DNA of 64,000 nt from an uncultured Desulfosporosinus sp. (GTDB lineage Bacteria; Bacillota; Desulfitobacteriia; Desulfitobacteriales; Desulfitobacteriaceae). The stretch spans positions 1 through 64,000 of the forward strand of contig CAKMJS010000134.1 in assembly GCA_927405585.1 (NCBI GenBank), in the 5' to 3' direction. Below are positions 42,826-51,657 of the stretch, piece by piece. The first letter of the stretch is position 1. Each line of letters begins with the position of its first letter. A program made the position numbers and the translations under genes. The notes under the pieces are model-generated. The model was not told where the DNA came from. It ran no database searches and saw nothing but the letters and a program-made list of their open reading frames with translations.

Positions 42826-45564
42826 ATGCGGCAACAGGCATGGCATGTATTACCTTGGCTGGATGTGGCCAAGGTCTTGGATGTACATCCGGCTAAGGGG
42901 TTGAGCGTCAAAGAGGTTCATCGTCGGATCCTTGAGGTCGGGAAAAATGTTCTAGCAGTAAAAAAGGGGATTCACCCTGTTTTTCTGTTCATGGGGCAAT
43001 TTAAAGATTTTATGGTCTTGGTCTTACTTGCCGCCACAGTTGTCTCCGGACTTTTGGGCGAAATAGCGGATGCAGTTACGATTCTATCGATTCTGATTAT
43101 TAATGCTATCTTAGGCTTTGTGCAGGAGTATCGCGCGGAGCGTTCCATGGAGTCTCTGCGTTCCCTCACAGCCCCTGAGGCGCGTGTCTTAAGGGAAGGC
43201 ATGGAACAGCGAATTCCAGCCGCCGAAGTTGTGCCTGGTGATATTGTTCTTCTAGAAGCAGGGGATCGCATTCCGGCGGACGTACGATGGATCCAAGCCG
43301 TCAATATGCAAGTCGAAGAGTCAGCACTTACGGGAGAATCCCATCCTGTAAGTAAAAGCATTTTACCGATAGAAGAGGAACTCACCCCTATGGCAGATCG
43401 TAAGAATATGGGCTATATGGGGACCTCAGTCGTCAATGGACGGGGGGCAGGCGTTGTTGTGGCGACCGGGATGGAAACGGAAATGGGCGTCATTGCAGGA
43501 ATGATTCAGAGTGTAGAAGATGAAGAAACACCCTTGCAAAAGCGATTAGCTGAACTGGGTAAATGGTTGGTACTGATCAGCTTTTTGGTTTGTACAGCGG
43601 TCGTAATCACGGGAGTTTTAAGAGGAGAGGGCTTTTACAAGATGTTCTTCACGGGTGTGTCGTTGGCGGTGGCGGCTATTCCAGAAGGACTGCCAGCGAT
43701 TGTCACTGTAGCTTTGGCCGTGGGAGTGCAACGAATGGTCAAACGGAAGGCGATTATTAGGAAGCTTCCAGCCGTGGAAACCTTGGGATGTGCGACGGTG
43801 ATTTGTTCTGACAAGACAGGGACGCTAACCCAGAATGAAATGACTGTGCGTCAAATATATTCAGATGGTCGAAGGATTACTGTCTCAGGACAAGGGTATG
43901 ATCCCAAAGGGGAATTTTATGGTGCCGATCCGGAGAAAAAACGGGATCCTCTTCGAGAAGGGTTACAAATTGCAGCCCTTTGCAACAATTCTACGTTGAC
44001 CAAGAAGGGGGTTCAAGTTGCTGGTCTCTTTCGATCGAAGGGGAATGATGCACCATGGGGGATTGAGGGGGATCCAACAGAAGGGGCCTTGCTGGTAGCT
44101 GCAGCCAAGGCGGGGATATGGAGAGAAGTTCTGGAGCGCAAACAAGAGCGGATCGGGGAGCTGCCCTTTGACTCCGATCGGAAACGAATGAGTGTTGTGT
44201 ATCAGACTAAGCAGGGGCGTATGGTCTATGTCAAAGGGGCACCAGACATGGTGCTAAGGCTTTGTCGACAAGAGTTAACTGCTCAAGGAGTCGTAGAGCT
44301 GTCCACTGAACGCAAGCAACACATTATGCGGGCTAATGATGAAATGGCTCGGCATGCGCTTCGCATCCTAGCAGTAGCAGAGAAACCGTTGTCAGATTTA
44401 GACCCTCTAGATGAGCATGTTGAAGAAGGCTTAACGTTTGTCGGGTTACTAGGGATGATTGACCCTCCACGAGCCAGTGCTGTCAGAGCGATAAAAGTAT
44501 GTCGGCAGGCCGGTATTAAACCGGTGATGATTACAGGCGATCATCGCTTAACAGCAGAAGCTGTCGCTCATGAGTTGGGGATGTTCCGCGGATCAAAGAG
44601 CGGAGTCATCACAGGAGAAGACCTTGAGCGGATGTCTGAACGGGATTTGAATGAAAGAGTCATGGATATTTCCGTCTATGCACGCGTGACACCAAAAGAT
44701 AAACTGAGAATTGTAAGGGCCTTTAAAAAGCGAGGGCAAGTAGTTGCCATGACAGGGGACGGAGTGAATGATGCCCCTGCGGTTAAAGAAGCTGATATTG
44801 GGGTAGCTATGGGTTTGACTGGCACGGATGTCACGAAAGAAGCTTCTGCTATGGTTTTAGGCGATGATAATTTTGCAACGATTGTTGCTGCTGTGGAAGA
44901 AGGTCGTGGGATTTACGACAATATTCGGAAGTTTATTCGTTACTTGCTTTCCTGTAACTTAGGAGAAGTGTTAACCATGTTTTTGGCTACCCTTGTGGGT
45001 TTACCACTACCCTTGCTACCTATTCAAATCCTCTGGGTTAATCTCGTCACAGACGGCTTACCAGCGATGGCTTTAGGGGTAGACAGAGCTGAACCAGGCA
45101 TTATGAGTCGTCCGCCAAGGACTCCGGGAGAAAGTATTTTTGCTCGAGGGCTGGCCAGCAAAATAGTAATACGAGGGACCATGATTGGACTTGGAACTCT
45201 TATCGTATTCGTAGTGGCCCTCTTTATGGGAGTGAATATTCTAGGAGCGCGAACTATGGCCTTTACTACACTAGTGTTTTCTCAGTTGTTTCATGTCTTT
45301 GATTGCCGTTCTGAAGAACGTGGGATTTTCGAGGTGGGTCTCTTTACAAATCCATACCTAGTAGGAGCAGTCATGGTATCAACGATTATGCAACTTAGTG
45401 TCATATACCTTGCTCCCTTACAAGCGATTTTTAAGACTGTCCCATTAGTTGGTTGGCAATGGATTCTTATCCTTTGTGTAGCCGGTGGTCCGTCCGTCTT
45501 ACTTGGATTTTCTCGACTTTTAAAGAACAGTTGGCAAGGAAGAACAGTTATAGCCAAGGGGTAA
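42826..45564 (+). CDS. Calcium-type P-type (P2A) cation-transporting ATPase
   Basis: A P-type ATPase of about 912 residues. It has the actuator TGES loop (ALTGESHPV), the phosphorylation site CSDKTGTLTQNE (near 335), nucleotide-binding KGAPDMVL, and the hinge TGDGVNDAPAVKEADIGVAMG. The transmembrane EGLPAIV (M4, PEGLP) supplies cation ligands typical of SERCA/PMR1-like calcium pumps. About ten hydrophobic helices are present. ATG 42826 has AGGGGG 9 nt upstream; ATG 42793 has no such site. The transported ion is most likely Ca2+, possibly Mn2+. Confidence 0.92.
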   Translation: MRQQAWHVLPWLDVAKVLDVHPAKGLSVKEVHRRILEVGKNVLAVKKGIHPVFLFMGQFKDFMVLVLLAATVVSGLLGEIADAVTILSILIINAILGFVQEYRAERSMESLRSLTAPEARVLREGMEQRIPAAEVVPGDIVLLEAGDRIPADVRWIQAVNMQVEESALTGESHPVSKSILPIEEELTPMADRKNMGYMGTSVVNGRGAGVVVATGMETEMGVIAGMIQSVEDEETPLQKRLAELGKWLVLISFLVCTAVVITGVLRGEGFYKMFFTGVSLAVAAIPEGLPAIVTVALAVGVQRMVKRKAIIRKLPAVETLGCATVICSDKTGTLTQNEMTVRQIYSDGRRITVSGQGYDPKGEFYGADPEKKRDPLREGLQIAALCNNSTLTKKGVQVAGLFRSKGNDAPWGIEGDPTEGALLVAAAKAGIWREVLERKQERIGELPFDSDRKRMSVVYQTKQGRMVYVKGAPDMVLRLCRQELTAQGVVELSTERKQHIMRANDEMARHALRILAVAEKPLSDLDPLDEHVEEGLTFVGLLGMIDPPRASAVRAIKVCRQAGIKPVMITGDHRLTAEAVAHELGMFRGSKSGVITGEDLERMSERDLNERVMDISVYARVTPKDKLRIVRAFKKRGQVVAMTGDGVNDAPAVKEADIGVAMGLTGTDVTKEASAMVLGDDNFATIVAAVEEGRGIYDNIRKFIRYLLSCNLGEVLTMFLATLVGLPLPLLPIQILWVNLVTDGLPAMALGVDRAEPGIMSRPPRTPGESIFARGLASKIVIRGTMIGLGTLIVFVVALFMGVNILGARTMAFTTLVFSQLFHVFDCRSEERGIFEVGLFTNPYLVGAVMVSTIMQLSVIYLAPLQAIFKTVPLVGWQWILILCVAGGPSVLLGFSRLLKNSWQGRTVIAKG

Positions 45565-45567
45565 TTC

Positions 45568-45673
45568 GGGGTTCGAGGTTCGAGGTTCGAGGTTCGAGGT
45601 TCGAGGTTCGAGGTTCGAAGTTCGAAGATCGAGGATCGAAATCTGAGTTGTGAGTTATGAGTTATGAGTTATG
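45568..45673. repeat. Heptanucleotide tandem repeats after the P-type ATPase
   Basis: About nine head-to-tail copies of the 7-mer GGTTCGA, decaying to variants such as AGTTCGA and GGATCGA, run to about 45640. A second 7-mer array (TGAGTTA) follows at about 45650-45673. Another GAGGTTCGAAGG lies at about 45677. Such arrays arise by slippage; no spacer structure is present, so this is not a CRISPR. The remaining gap to 45874 holds no gene I can support. Confidence 0.85.
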
Positions 45674-45874
45674 CCCGAGGTTCGAAGGTTGAACTTCAGC
45701 TTCTTAATCGGTTCATCTTTATCAGCACCCTTGTTGAGACGTTCGCAACGTATAATATATAACTCACCTCCTCCACGTGTATACTTGGTTTCAAATGGTT
45801 GACCCACTTCATCTGGCGTAGTATTCTTTTAAAGAGACAATGCGTATGATGGAGAAACAAGAGGGGGATGCACG

Positions 45875-46714
45875 ATGGAGTTTATAAAAATGCATGGTCT
45901 GGGGAATGATTTTGTTTTCCTAGACCATTTTTCTGTTTCGGTCGACGAGGATTACCCAACGTTAGCCAAGATGCTTTGCCACCGACAATTCGGAGTTGGG
46001 GGAGACGGATTAGCCGTGATTCTGCCTTCGAGCGTCGCAGATGCCCGGATGCGCATCTTTAACCCTGATGGTTCTGAACCTGAAATGTGTGGGAATGCTA
46101 TCCGTTGTTTTGCACGGTATGTTTACGATCAAGGGCTGGTTCTACTTAATCCAATGCGTGTGGAAACGCTGGCGGGGGTCTTGACACTTGATTTAGAGGT
46201 TAAAGAAGGTCAAGTTCATGGGGTGCGAGTTGATATGGGAGAGCCCATTTTGCGAGCTGACCTCATTCCTGTTATGGGCCAAGGAGAACCAGTAGTAGGA
46301 CAGCCCATTGAAGTGTTAGGACAAATATTTCAATATTCGGCAGTTTCCATGGGGAACCCGCACTGCATTATTTTTGTGGAGGATTTTGGGGCACTTGATT
46401 TTGAGCGTGTTGGCCCGGCGATTGAGAACCATCTGCTGTTTCCGCGTAAAACCAATGTTGAGTTTATTCGGGTCAATACACCTCAGGATATTACCATGAA
46501 AGTTTGGGAGCGGGGCGCAGGACCAACGCTGGCCTGTGGTACGGGTGCCTGCGCTTCCGTAGTTGCTGCCGTGCTCAATGATCAAACAGAACGCTCAGTG
46601 ACGGTCCATCTTCCAGGTGGAGATTTATTGATAGAATGGGGAGCCGACAATCACGTCTATATGACTGGCCCTGCGACGTATGTGTTTAAAGGGGAATGGC
46701 TGGAGGTTAAGTAA
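45875..46714 (+). CDS. dapF: Diaminopimelate epimerase
   Basis: A 279-residue epimerase interconverting LL- and meso-diaminopimelate for lysine and peptidoglycan synthesis. Both catalytic cysteines are visible: NPDGSEPEMCGNAIRC (near 75) and GPTLACGTGACASV (near 220). FIKMHGLGNDF at the N-terminus is the family signature. AGAGGGGG precedes the ATG. With dapL at 38402 it indicates the aminotransferase variant of the diaminopimelate pathway. Confidence 0.96.
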   Translation: MEFIKMHGLGNDFVFLDHFSVSVDEDYPTLAKMLCHRQFGVGGDGLAVILPSSVADARMRIFNPDGSEPEMCGNAIRCFARYVYDQGLVLLNPMRVETLAGVLTLDLEVKEGQVHGVRVDMGEPILRADLIPVMGQGEPVVGQPIEVLGQIFQYSAVSMGNPHCIIFVEDFGALDFERVGPAIENHLLFPRKTNVEFIRVNTPQDITMKVWERGAGPTLACGTGACASVVAAVLNDQTERSVTVHLPGGDLLIEWGADNHVYMTGPATYVFKGEWLEVK

Positions 46715-46775
46715 AAAAATTGCAAAAGGGCGTATCAGCGTGTTATGTGTTATGCGTGTTATGATTTCTAGGTAT

Positions 46776-46833
46776 GTTATGGGGACGGTCCTTTTACACA
46801 CTAAAAATGTGTTAAAAGGACCGTCCCCATAAC
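46776..46833. repeat. 58-bp palindromic repeat (GGGGACGGTCCTTTT type)
   Basis: The left arm, GTTATGGGGACGGTCC and following bases, pairs with the right arm over about 25 bp with one indel, leaving a short AT-rich loop. It is in the intergenic space between dapF and yicC. Related palindromes with a GGGGACGGT core are dispersed in several anaerobic Firmicutes. It may also act as a terminator-like hairpin for dapF. Confidence 0.7.
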
Positions 46834-46872
46834 GCGTTAACGCGTGAGGAAGTTTTGGTAATATATCCATTC

Positions 46873-46881
46873 TGATATAAT
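46873..46881 (+). promoter_or_regulatory. Extended -10 promoter before yicC
   Basis: TG-A-TATAAT gives an extended -10 element at 46873-46881, with only a weak -35 (TTTTGG, 17 bp upstream). It would drive the yicC-remA-gmk-rpoZ-coaBC run. Confidence 0.5.
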
Positions 46882-46956
46882 ATAAAGAAAGAAGTTCTGG
46901 CTTATTAGATTAAGTAGGAGGTGAATGACCTGGTTGATTGATTCGCCAGGTGGCAT

Positions 46957-47835
46957 ATGGCAAATAGCATGACGGGATTTGGTCGAGGAGAAGCCAGTGG
47001 TAGCGGATATCAAGTAGCTATTGAACTGAAATCTGTTAATCACCGGTTTTTGGAGATTGTGGTAAGGACCCCTCGAAACTTAAGTAGTTTTGAGGAACGG
47101 ATTCGTAAAATACTCCAAGAAAAGTTCCAGCGCGGTCGGATTGAAGTGTATCTTAATGTGGTGGAAACAGAAGGACGAAAGAGATTGGCGAAGGTTGACA
47201 ATGATTTGGCACTGACGTATGATAAGACATTGAAGGATCTCGCTTTAGCCCTACATACAGTGTATGAAACAGATATTTACCGATTAGTTTCTTTACCAGA
47301 GGTTCTTTCGGTCGTGGAACCAGAGATGGATCTTGATGCTTTGTGGGGCACGTGTGCTGAGGCACTTAGAATAGCCTCCGATAGTTTCGGGAAAATGCGT
47401 CGTATCGAAGGAGAAAAATTAACGTGCGACCTACTCCTTAGACTTGAGCTTATTACCGAGTATCTGCACTTAATTGCAGAGAGATCGCCCTATGTAGTGA
47501 CAGATTATCAAGAGCGATTGCAGGAACGCATTCAGACTCTCTTAGGAGAAGTTGAATTGGATGCAACTCGATTAGCAAACGAAGTGGTTTATTTTGCGGA
47601 TCGTGCATCGATTACGGAAGAGTTAGTTCGCTTTGACAGTCATCTATCCCAAGGGCGCGATGCCCTGAAAAGTAACGACTCAGTCGGACGTCGACTGGAT
47701 TTTCTACTTCAAGAAATGAACCGAGAAATCAATACCATCGGTTCAAAAGCTAATGATTTAAAAATTGGTCAACAAGTAGTTAGTGTAAAGAGTGAATTGG
47801 AAAAAGTGCGCGAGCAAATCCAAAATCTTGAGTAA
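46957..47835 (+). CDS. yicC: YicC-family endoribonuclease
   Basis: A 292-residue protein of the YicC family, reported as endoribonucleases acting on small RNAs and mRNA. The signature N-terminus [20 protein letters not shown] and [15 protein letters not shown] are clear. So is the C-terminal [20 protein letters not shown] (near 250), which contains the conserved acidic residues. It begins the conserved Firmicute order yicC, remA, gmk, rpoZ, coaBC. Confidence 0.93.
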   Translation: MANSMTGFGRGEASGSGYQVAIELKSVNHRFLEIVVRTPRNLSSFEERIRKILQEKFQRGRIEVYLNVVETEGRKRLAKVDNDLALTYDKTLKDLALALHTVYETDIYRLVSLPEVLSVVEPEMDLDALWGTCAEALRIASDSFGKMRRIEGEKLTCDLLLRLELITEYLHLIAERSPYVVTDYQERLQERIQTLLGEVELDATRLANEVVYFADRASITEELVRFDSHLSQGRDALKSNDSVGRRLDFLLQEMNREINTIGSKANDLKIGQQVVSVKSELEKVREQIQNLE

Positions 47836-47848
47836 TGGAGGATTCATC

Positions 47849-48124
47849 TTGGACATTAAGCTCATTAACATTGGGTTCGGCAATATTGTTTCTGCCAACC
47901 GAATTATTTCGATTGTGAGCCCGGAATCCGCCCCAATCAAACGTATTATCCAAGAAGCACGGGATGCGGGTATGCTTATTGATGCGACATATGGTCGACG
48001 TACACGCGCTGTGATTATCTGTGATAGCCATCATGTGATTCTTTCCGCAGTCCAACCTGAAACAGTGGCTCATCGTCTTTCAACGAAAGAGGCCAATAAC
48101 CACGTAGAAGATCCGGCAGACTAG
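47849..48124 (+). CDS. remA: Extracellular matrix regulator RemA (DUF370)
   Basis: A DNA-binding protein of about 91 residues homologous to Bacillus RemA, an activator of biofilm matrix and osmoprotection genes. Conserved [27 protein letters not shown] and [16 protein letters not shown] are present. TTG 47849 lies 7 nt after GGAGG (47837-47841), so the longer open frame is not used. It is located between yicC and gmk as in other Firmicutes. Confidence 0.92.
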   Translation: MDIKLINIGFGNIVSANRIISIVSPESAPIKRIIQEARDAGMLIDATYGRRTRAVIICDSHHVILSAVQPETVAHRLSTKEANNHVEDPAD

Positions 48125-48133
48125 AGGTGTAGT

Positions 48134-48742
48134 GTGGAAAACAATCATGGACTATTAATTGTAATATCTGGCCCTTCTGGGGCAGGCAAAGGAACGCTTT
48201 GTCAAGAATTACTGCGTCAAATGCCTGACCTGAGATATTCTGTCTCATCTACGACAAGGTGTCCTCGCCCGGGTGAAGTAGAAGGGATTCATTATTATTT
48301 TCGTCAGCGGCAGGAGTTTGAAGTCATGTTAGCTCGTGACGAGATGTTGGAATGGGCCGAGTTTTGTGACCATTATTATGGAACTCCACGATTTGCGGTT
48401 GAGCAGGCCATAAAGGATGGGATGGATGTTATTTTAGAAATTGAAATTCAAGGGGCTTTGCAAATCAAAAAGCGTTTTCCTCAAGGGGTTTTTACTTTTA
48501 TCGTTCCGCCTTCGTTGGATGTTCTCTCTGAACGTATTCACAAACGTGGAACGGAGAGTGAGGAAGTCATTCAGAAACGCTTAGCCACGGCAATTCGTGA
48601 ACTAGAATATGTGACTGAGTATGATTATGTTGTTATTAACGATGAAGTTCCATTGGCTGTTGATAAATTGAAAAGTATACTAGTTGCGGAAAAATGTCGC
48701 GTCAAACGAAAACCGTTTGTTTTTAAGGGGGAATATAAATGA
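48134..48742 (+). CDS. gmk: Guanylate kinase
   Basis: A 202-residue kinase that phosphorylates GMP to GDP. The P-loop [10 protein letters not shown] (near 13), [20 protein letters not shown] (GMP-binding) and [13 protein letters not shown] are standard. The GTG start follows GAGGTG. Its stop overlaps the ATG of rpoZ by 4 nt. Confidence 0.96.
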   Translation: MENNHGLLIVISGPSGAGKGTLCQELLRQMPDLRYSVSSTTRCPRPGEVEGIHYYFRQRQEFEVMLARDEMLEWAEFCDHYYGTPRFAVEQAIKDGMDVILEIEIQGALQIKKRFPQGVFTFIVPPSLDVLSERIHKRGTESEEVIQKRLATAIRELEYVTEYDYVVINDEVPLAVDKLKSILVAEKCRVKRKPFVFKGEYK

Positions 48743-48948
48743 AACAACCTTCACTTGATCTGCTAATGAATAAGGTGGATAGTAAATACACATTGGTCAT
48801 AGTTGTTGCCAAGCGGGCGCGTACGATTATGGAAGAGGGGAAGCATGAAGATTTAGCTAAGGGTGTGAAACCGGTCAGTATTTCACTCGAGGAGATTTCA
48901 CATGCTAAATTTACCTATGAATGTACCCCAGAGGCAGAGATATCCTAA
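48739..48948 (+). CDS. rpoZ: DNA-directed RNA polymerase omega subunit
   Basis: A 69-residue omega subunit, supporting RNA polymerase assembly. The N-terminal [20 protein letters not shown] matches the conserved helix. Its stop overlaps the coaBC start (TAATG) and its start overlaps gmk, so all three are translationally coupled. Confidence 0.93.
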   Translation: MKQPSLDLLMNKVDSKYTLVIVVAKRARTIMEEGKHEDLAKGVKPVSISLEEISHAKFTYECTPEAEIS

Positions 48949-50156
48949 TGTTGACCAAGAGAAAAATTCTCGTTGGAGTTTCAGGTGGAATTGCAGCTTA
49001 TAAAGCGGCGGAAGTTATTAGTCGCTTACGCAAGCTGCACGCCCAAGTACATGTCGTTATGACGAAATCTGCAACGGAGTTTATTACTCCACTTACTCTG
49101 CAGAGTCTTTCATCCAACCCAGTGTATGTAGATCTTTTTGACGCGCCTAAACGTTGGAATATAGAACATATCGCCTTAGCGGAGCATGTGGATGCAGTCA
49201 TTATTGCGCCAGCCACCGCCAATGTATTGGCGAAGATGGCTATAGGTTTAGCAGATGATTTTCTTTCGACAGTTCTTTTAGCCACTCGCGCACCGATCTT
49301 TGTGGCGCCGGCCATGAACCACGCAATGTATCACCATCCGGCGACACAAACCAATTTGGCACTCCTTAAGGATCGCGGAATCCACGTCATTGGCCCTGAC
49401 ACGGGCTTTCAAGCGTGTGGGACTGATGGAGAGGGACGCATGAGCGAACCAGTCAAGATTATTGAATCCTTAGCTGGTTTTTTCGCTGGGTCGGATTGCT
49501 TAAAAGGTAAGAAAGCTCTGGTGACTGCGGGTGGAACCCAAGAACCGCTTGATCCAGTTCGATATCTAGGTAACAGAAGTTCTGGGCGGATGGGTTATGC
49601 CATCGCTCAAGCGCTCCAGGAAGCTGGTGCGGAGACTATACTTGTCAGTGCGCCAACCGATTTGCCAACCCCTCATGGAGTGAAACGAATATCAGTGCAA
49701 ACGGCCCAGGAGATGTATCATGTAGTTTTAGAGCTATTTCTCGAAATGGATGTTGTCATTAAAGCCGCAGCGGTTGCAGACTATCGTCCGGCGTATGAAG
49801 CTGAACAAAAAATTAAAAAAACAGGGGCCGGCTATACCCTTGAGTTGGTTCCGAATCCGGATATCTTAGCCGAACTTGGGCGAAAGAAGACGTCTCAGGT
49901 TCTTATTGGTTTTGCAGCTGAGACGGAAAACCTATTGGCTAACGCTCAAGATAAACTGCAAAAGAAGAATGTCAATCTCTTAGTGGCTAATGATATTACT
50001 AAACCGGGCGCTGGCTTTGGAAGCGCTACTAACATTGTCAGTTTTCTCTTCCCTGACGGAAGAAAAATAGATCTCCCTCAAATGAGCAAACTTGAGGTTG
50101 CTCGACATCTCGTTCGTGAGATTGCCAAGATCCTCGGTATCGAAACAAAGGAGTGA
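48948..50156 (+). CDS. coaBC: Bifunctional CoaBC (phosphopantothenoylcysteine synthetase/decarboxylase)
   Basis: A bifunctional enzyme of about 402 residues in coenzyme A synthesis. The CoaC flavodoxin-like part begins KILVGVSGGIAAYKAAE, with the active histidine in RWNIEHIALAE, PAMNHAMY (PXMNXXMW-like) and the ACGTDGEGRM loop. The CoaB part shows VTAGGTQEPLDPVRYLGNRS and KIKKTGAGYTLEL. ATG 48948 overlaps the rpoZ stop. It is followed by metK after 5 nt instead of priA, which is usual in many Firmicutes. Confidence 0.96.
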   Translation: MLTKRKILVGVSGGIAAYKAAEVISRLRKLHAQVHVVMTKSATEFITPLTLQSLSSNPVYVDLFDAPKRWNIEHIALAEHVDAVIIAPATANVLAKMAIGLADDFLSTVLLATRAPIFVAPAMNHAMYHHPATQTNLALLKDRGIHVIGPDTGFQACGTDGEGRMSEPVKIIESLAGFFAGSDCLKGKKALVTAGGTQEPLDPVRYLGNRSSGRMGYAIAQALQEAGAETILVSAPTDLPTPHGVKRISVQTAQEMYHVVLELFLEMDVVIKAAAVADYRPAYEAEQKIKKTGAGYTLELVPNPDILAELGRKKTSQVLIGFAAETENLLANAQDKLQKKNVNLLVANDITKPGAGFGSATNIVSFLFPDGRKIDLPQMSKLEVARHLVREIAKILGIETKE

Positions 50157-50161
50157 ACTAA

Positions 50162-51352
50162 ATGGTTAAAAAATTATTTACATCCGAGTCTGTGACTGAA
50201 GGGCATCCTGATAAGATCTGTGATCAAATTTCAGATGCCATTTTAGATGCAATTTATGAGTTAGATCCTAATGCTCGAGTGGCGTGTGAAACAACCGTAA
50301 CGACAGGATTGGTTCTAGTCTGCGGTGAGATCACGACCACGTGTTATGTGGATATTCCTCATGTTGTTCGGGAGACAGTCCGTTCTGTCGGGTATACTCG
50401 GGCTAAATATGGCTTTGATGCCGATACCTGCGCAGTATTAACGTCAATCGGAGAACAATCTGCCGATATAGCGTTAGGGGTAAATCGCTCCTTAGAATCA
50501 AAGTCTGGCGAAATGACCGAAAGTGATATCGAAGCGATCGGGGCCGGTGACCAAGGCATGATGTTTGGTTATGCAACGAATGAAAGCGAAAGCTACATGC
50601 CGATTCCAATTGATTTAGCTCATCGTTTAGCACGTAAACTCAGTGAAATGCGAAAATCTGATTTTCTGAGCTACCTGCGTCCGGATGGAAAAACTCAGGT
50701 GACCGTGGAGTATGAGGATAACAAACCAATTCGGGTGGATACCGTTGTGATTTCCACACAGCATCACCCAGATGTTACTCAAGACCAAATCCGACGCGAT
50801 TTGCTGCAATACGTTGTGTATCCAACCATCCCTAGAGAGCTCTTAGATGAGGATACCAAGTATTTCATCAACCCTACGGGTCGTTTTGTAATTGGCGGAC
50901 CTCAAGGGGATTGCGGTCTGACGGGACGTAAGATTATTGTGGACACCTATGGCGGCATGGCTCGCCATGGCGGTGGTGCATTCTCCGGCAAGGATCCCAC
51001 AAAAGTTGACCGTTCAGGTGCCTATGCAGCTCGTTATGTGGCCAAAAATGTTGTTGCCGCGGGATTAGCAGACCGTTGTGAATTACAAATTGCTTATGCC
51101 ATCGGAGTCGCTCGTCCAGTATCTGTCTCGATTGAGACGTTTGGAACGGGAAAAATCGCCGATGATAAGATCATTGAGTTTATCTTGCAAACGTTTGATC
51201 TACGTCCGGCAGGCATCATAAAGGCTTTGGATCTTCGTCGACCAATTTATCGCCAAACCGCGACTTATGGTCATTTCGGAAGAACCGACCTCGACCTTCC
51301 CTGGGAAAAAACTGATAAGGCCGAAGCGTTAAGGAAACTAGCAGGACTGTAA
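50162..51352 (+). CDS. metK: S-adenosylmethionine synthetase
   Basis: A 396-residue enzyme making S-adenosylmethionine from ATP and methionine. Motifs are [20 protein letters not shown] at the N-terminus, [13 protein letters not shown] (near 122) and [16 protein letters not shown] (P-loop-like, near 276). It follows coaBC with a 5-nt gap, implying cotranscription. No SAM riboswitch precedes it. Confidence 0.97.
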   Translation: MVKKLFTSESVTEGHPDKICDQISDAILDAIYELDPNARVACETTVTTGLVLVCGEITTTCYVDIPHVVRETVRSVGYTRAKYGFDADTCAVLTSIGEQSADIALGVNRSLESKSGEMTESDIEAIGAGDQGMMFGYATNESESYMPIPIDLAHRLARKLSEMRKSDFLSYLRPDGKTQVTVEYEDNKPIRVDTVVISTQHHPDVTQDQIRRDLLQYVVYPTIPRELLDEDTKYFINPTGRFVIGGPQGDCGLTGRKIIVDTYGGMARHGGGAFSGKDPTKVDRSGAYAARYVAKNVVAAGLADRCELQIAYAIGVARPVSVSIETFGTGKIADDKIIEFILQTFDLRPAGIIKALDLRRPIYRQTATYGHFGRTDLDLPWEKTDKAEALRKLAGL

Positions 51353-51533
51353 ATAAGTTTGAGAATAATTGAATTCGACGTAAATATGAGTTCCCTCAAG
51401 CACATAAACTGTGATGGGGGGCTCTTTCTTTATGAAATATCTGAACGCCAAAGACCTCATAGTAGCCTTTCGACGCCGGTCCCTTCTCGCCATCCATGGC
51501 TACAGGGACACTCGTCCATCCATGGACAGCGCA
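51353..51533. other. Non-coding gap between metK and the paaK promoter
   Basis: No gene is supported. It contains a run of CCATCCATGG-like palindromes (about 51490-51528) and small open frames without ribosome-binding sites. I see no structured RNA I can name. Confidence 0.5.
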
Positions 51534-51570
51534 TTGACAAGATGGAGAGAAGTTAGGTATGATAACCTAA
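51534..51570 (+). promoter_or_regulatory. paaK promoter with overlapping operator-like dyad
   Basis: TTGACA (51534-51539) and TATGAT (51558-51563) are 18 bp apart. A perfect TTAGGT-N6-ACCTAA dyad (51553-51570) covers the -10 box, the usual position of a repressor site. A separate 14-bp palindrome TAGTCTATAGACTA lies at 51608-51621 in the leader. Confidence 0.6.
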
Positions 51571-51657
51571 ACTGTAGTATATTAGTTTTCCTAATTGTGA
51601 GTAGTTATAGTCTATAGACTAAGAGAAGACAATGAGGGAGTAGAAAGGATCGAGGTA

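Noticed and set aside
45568-45673. Possible CRISPR array
   Set aside because: The units are 7-bp head-to-tail repeats with no spacers and no cas genes nearby.
50100-50162. SAM riboswitch before metK
   Set aside because: Only 5 nt separate coaBC and metK; no S-box or other aptamer sequence is visible.
51359-51617. Two overlapping short open frames after metK
   Set aside because: They lie in different frames over palindromic CCATCCATGG sequence and the paaK promoter, with no plausible start site or recognisable protein.
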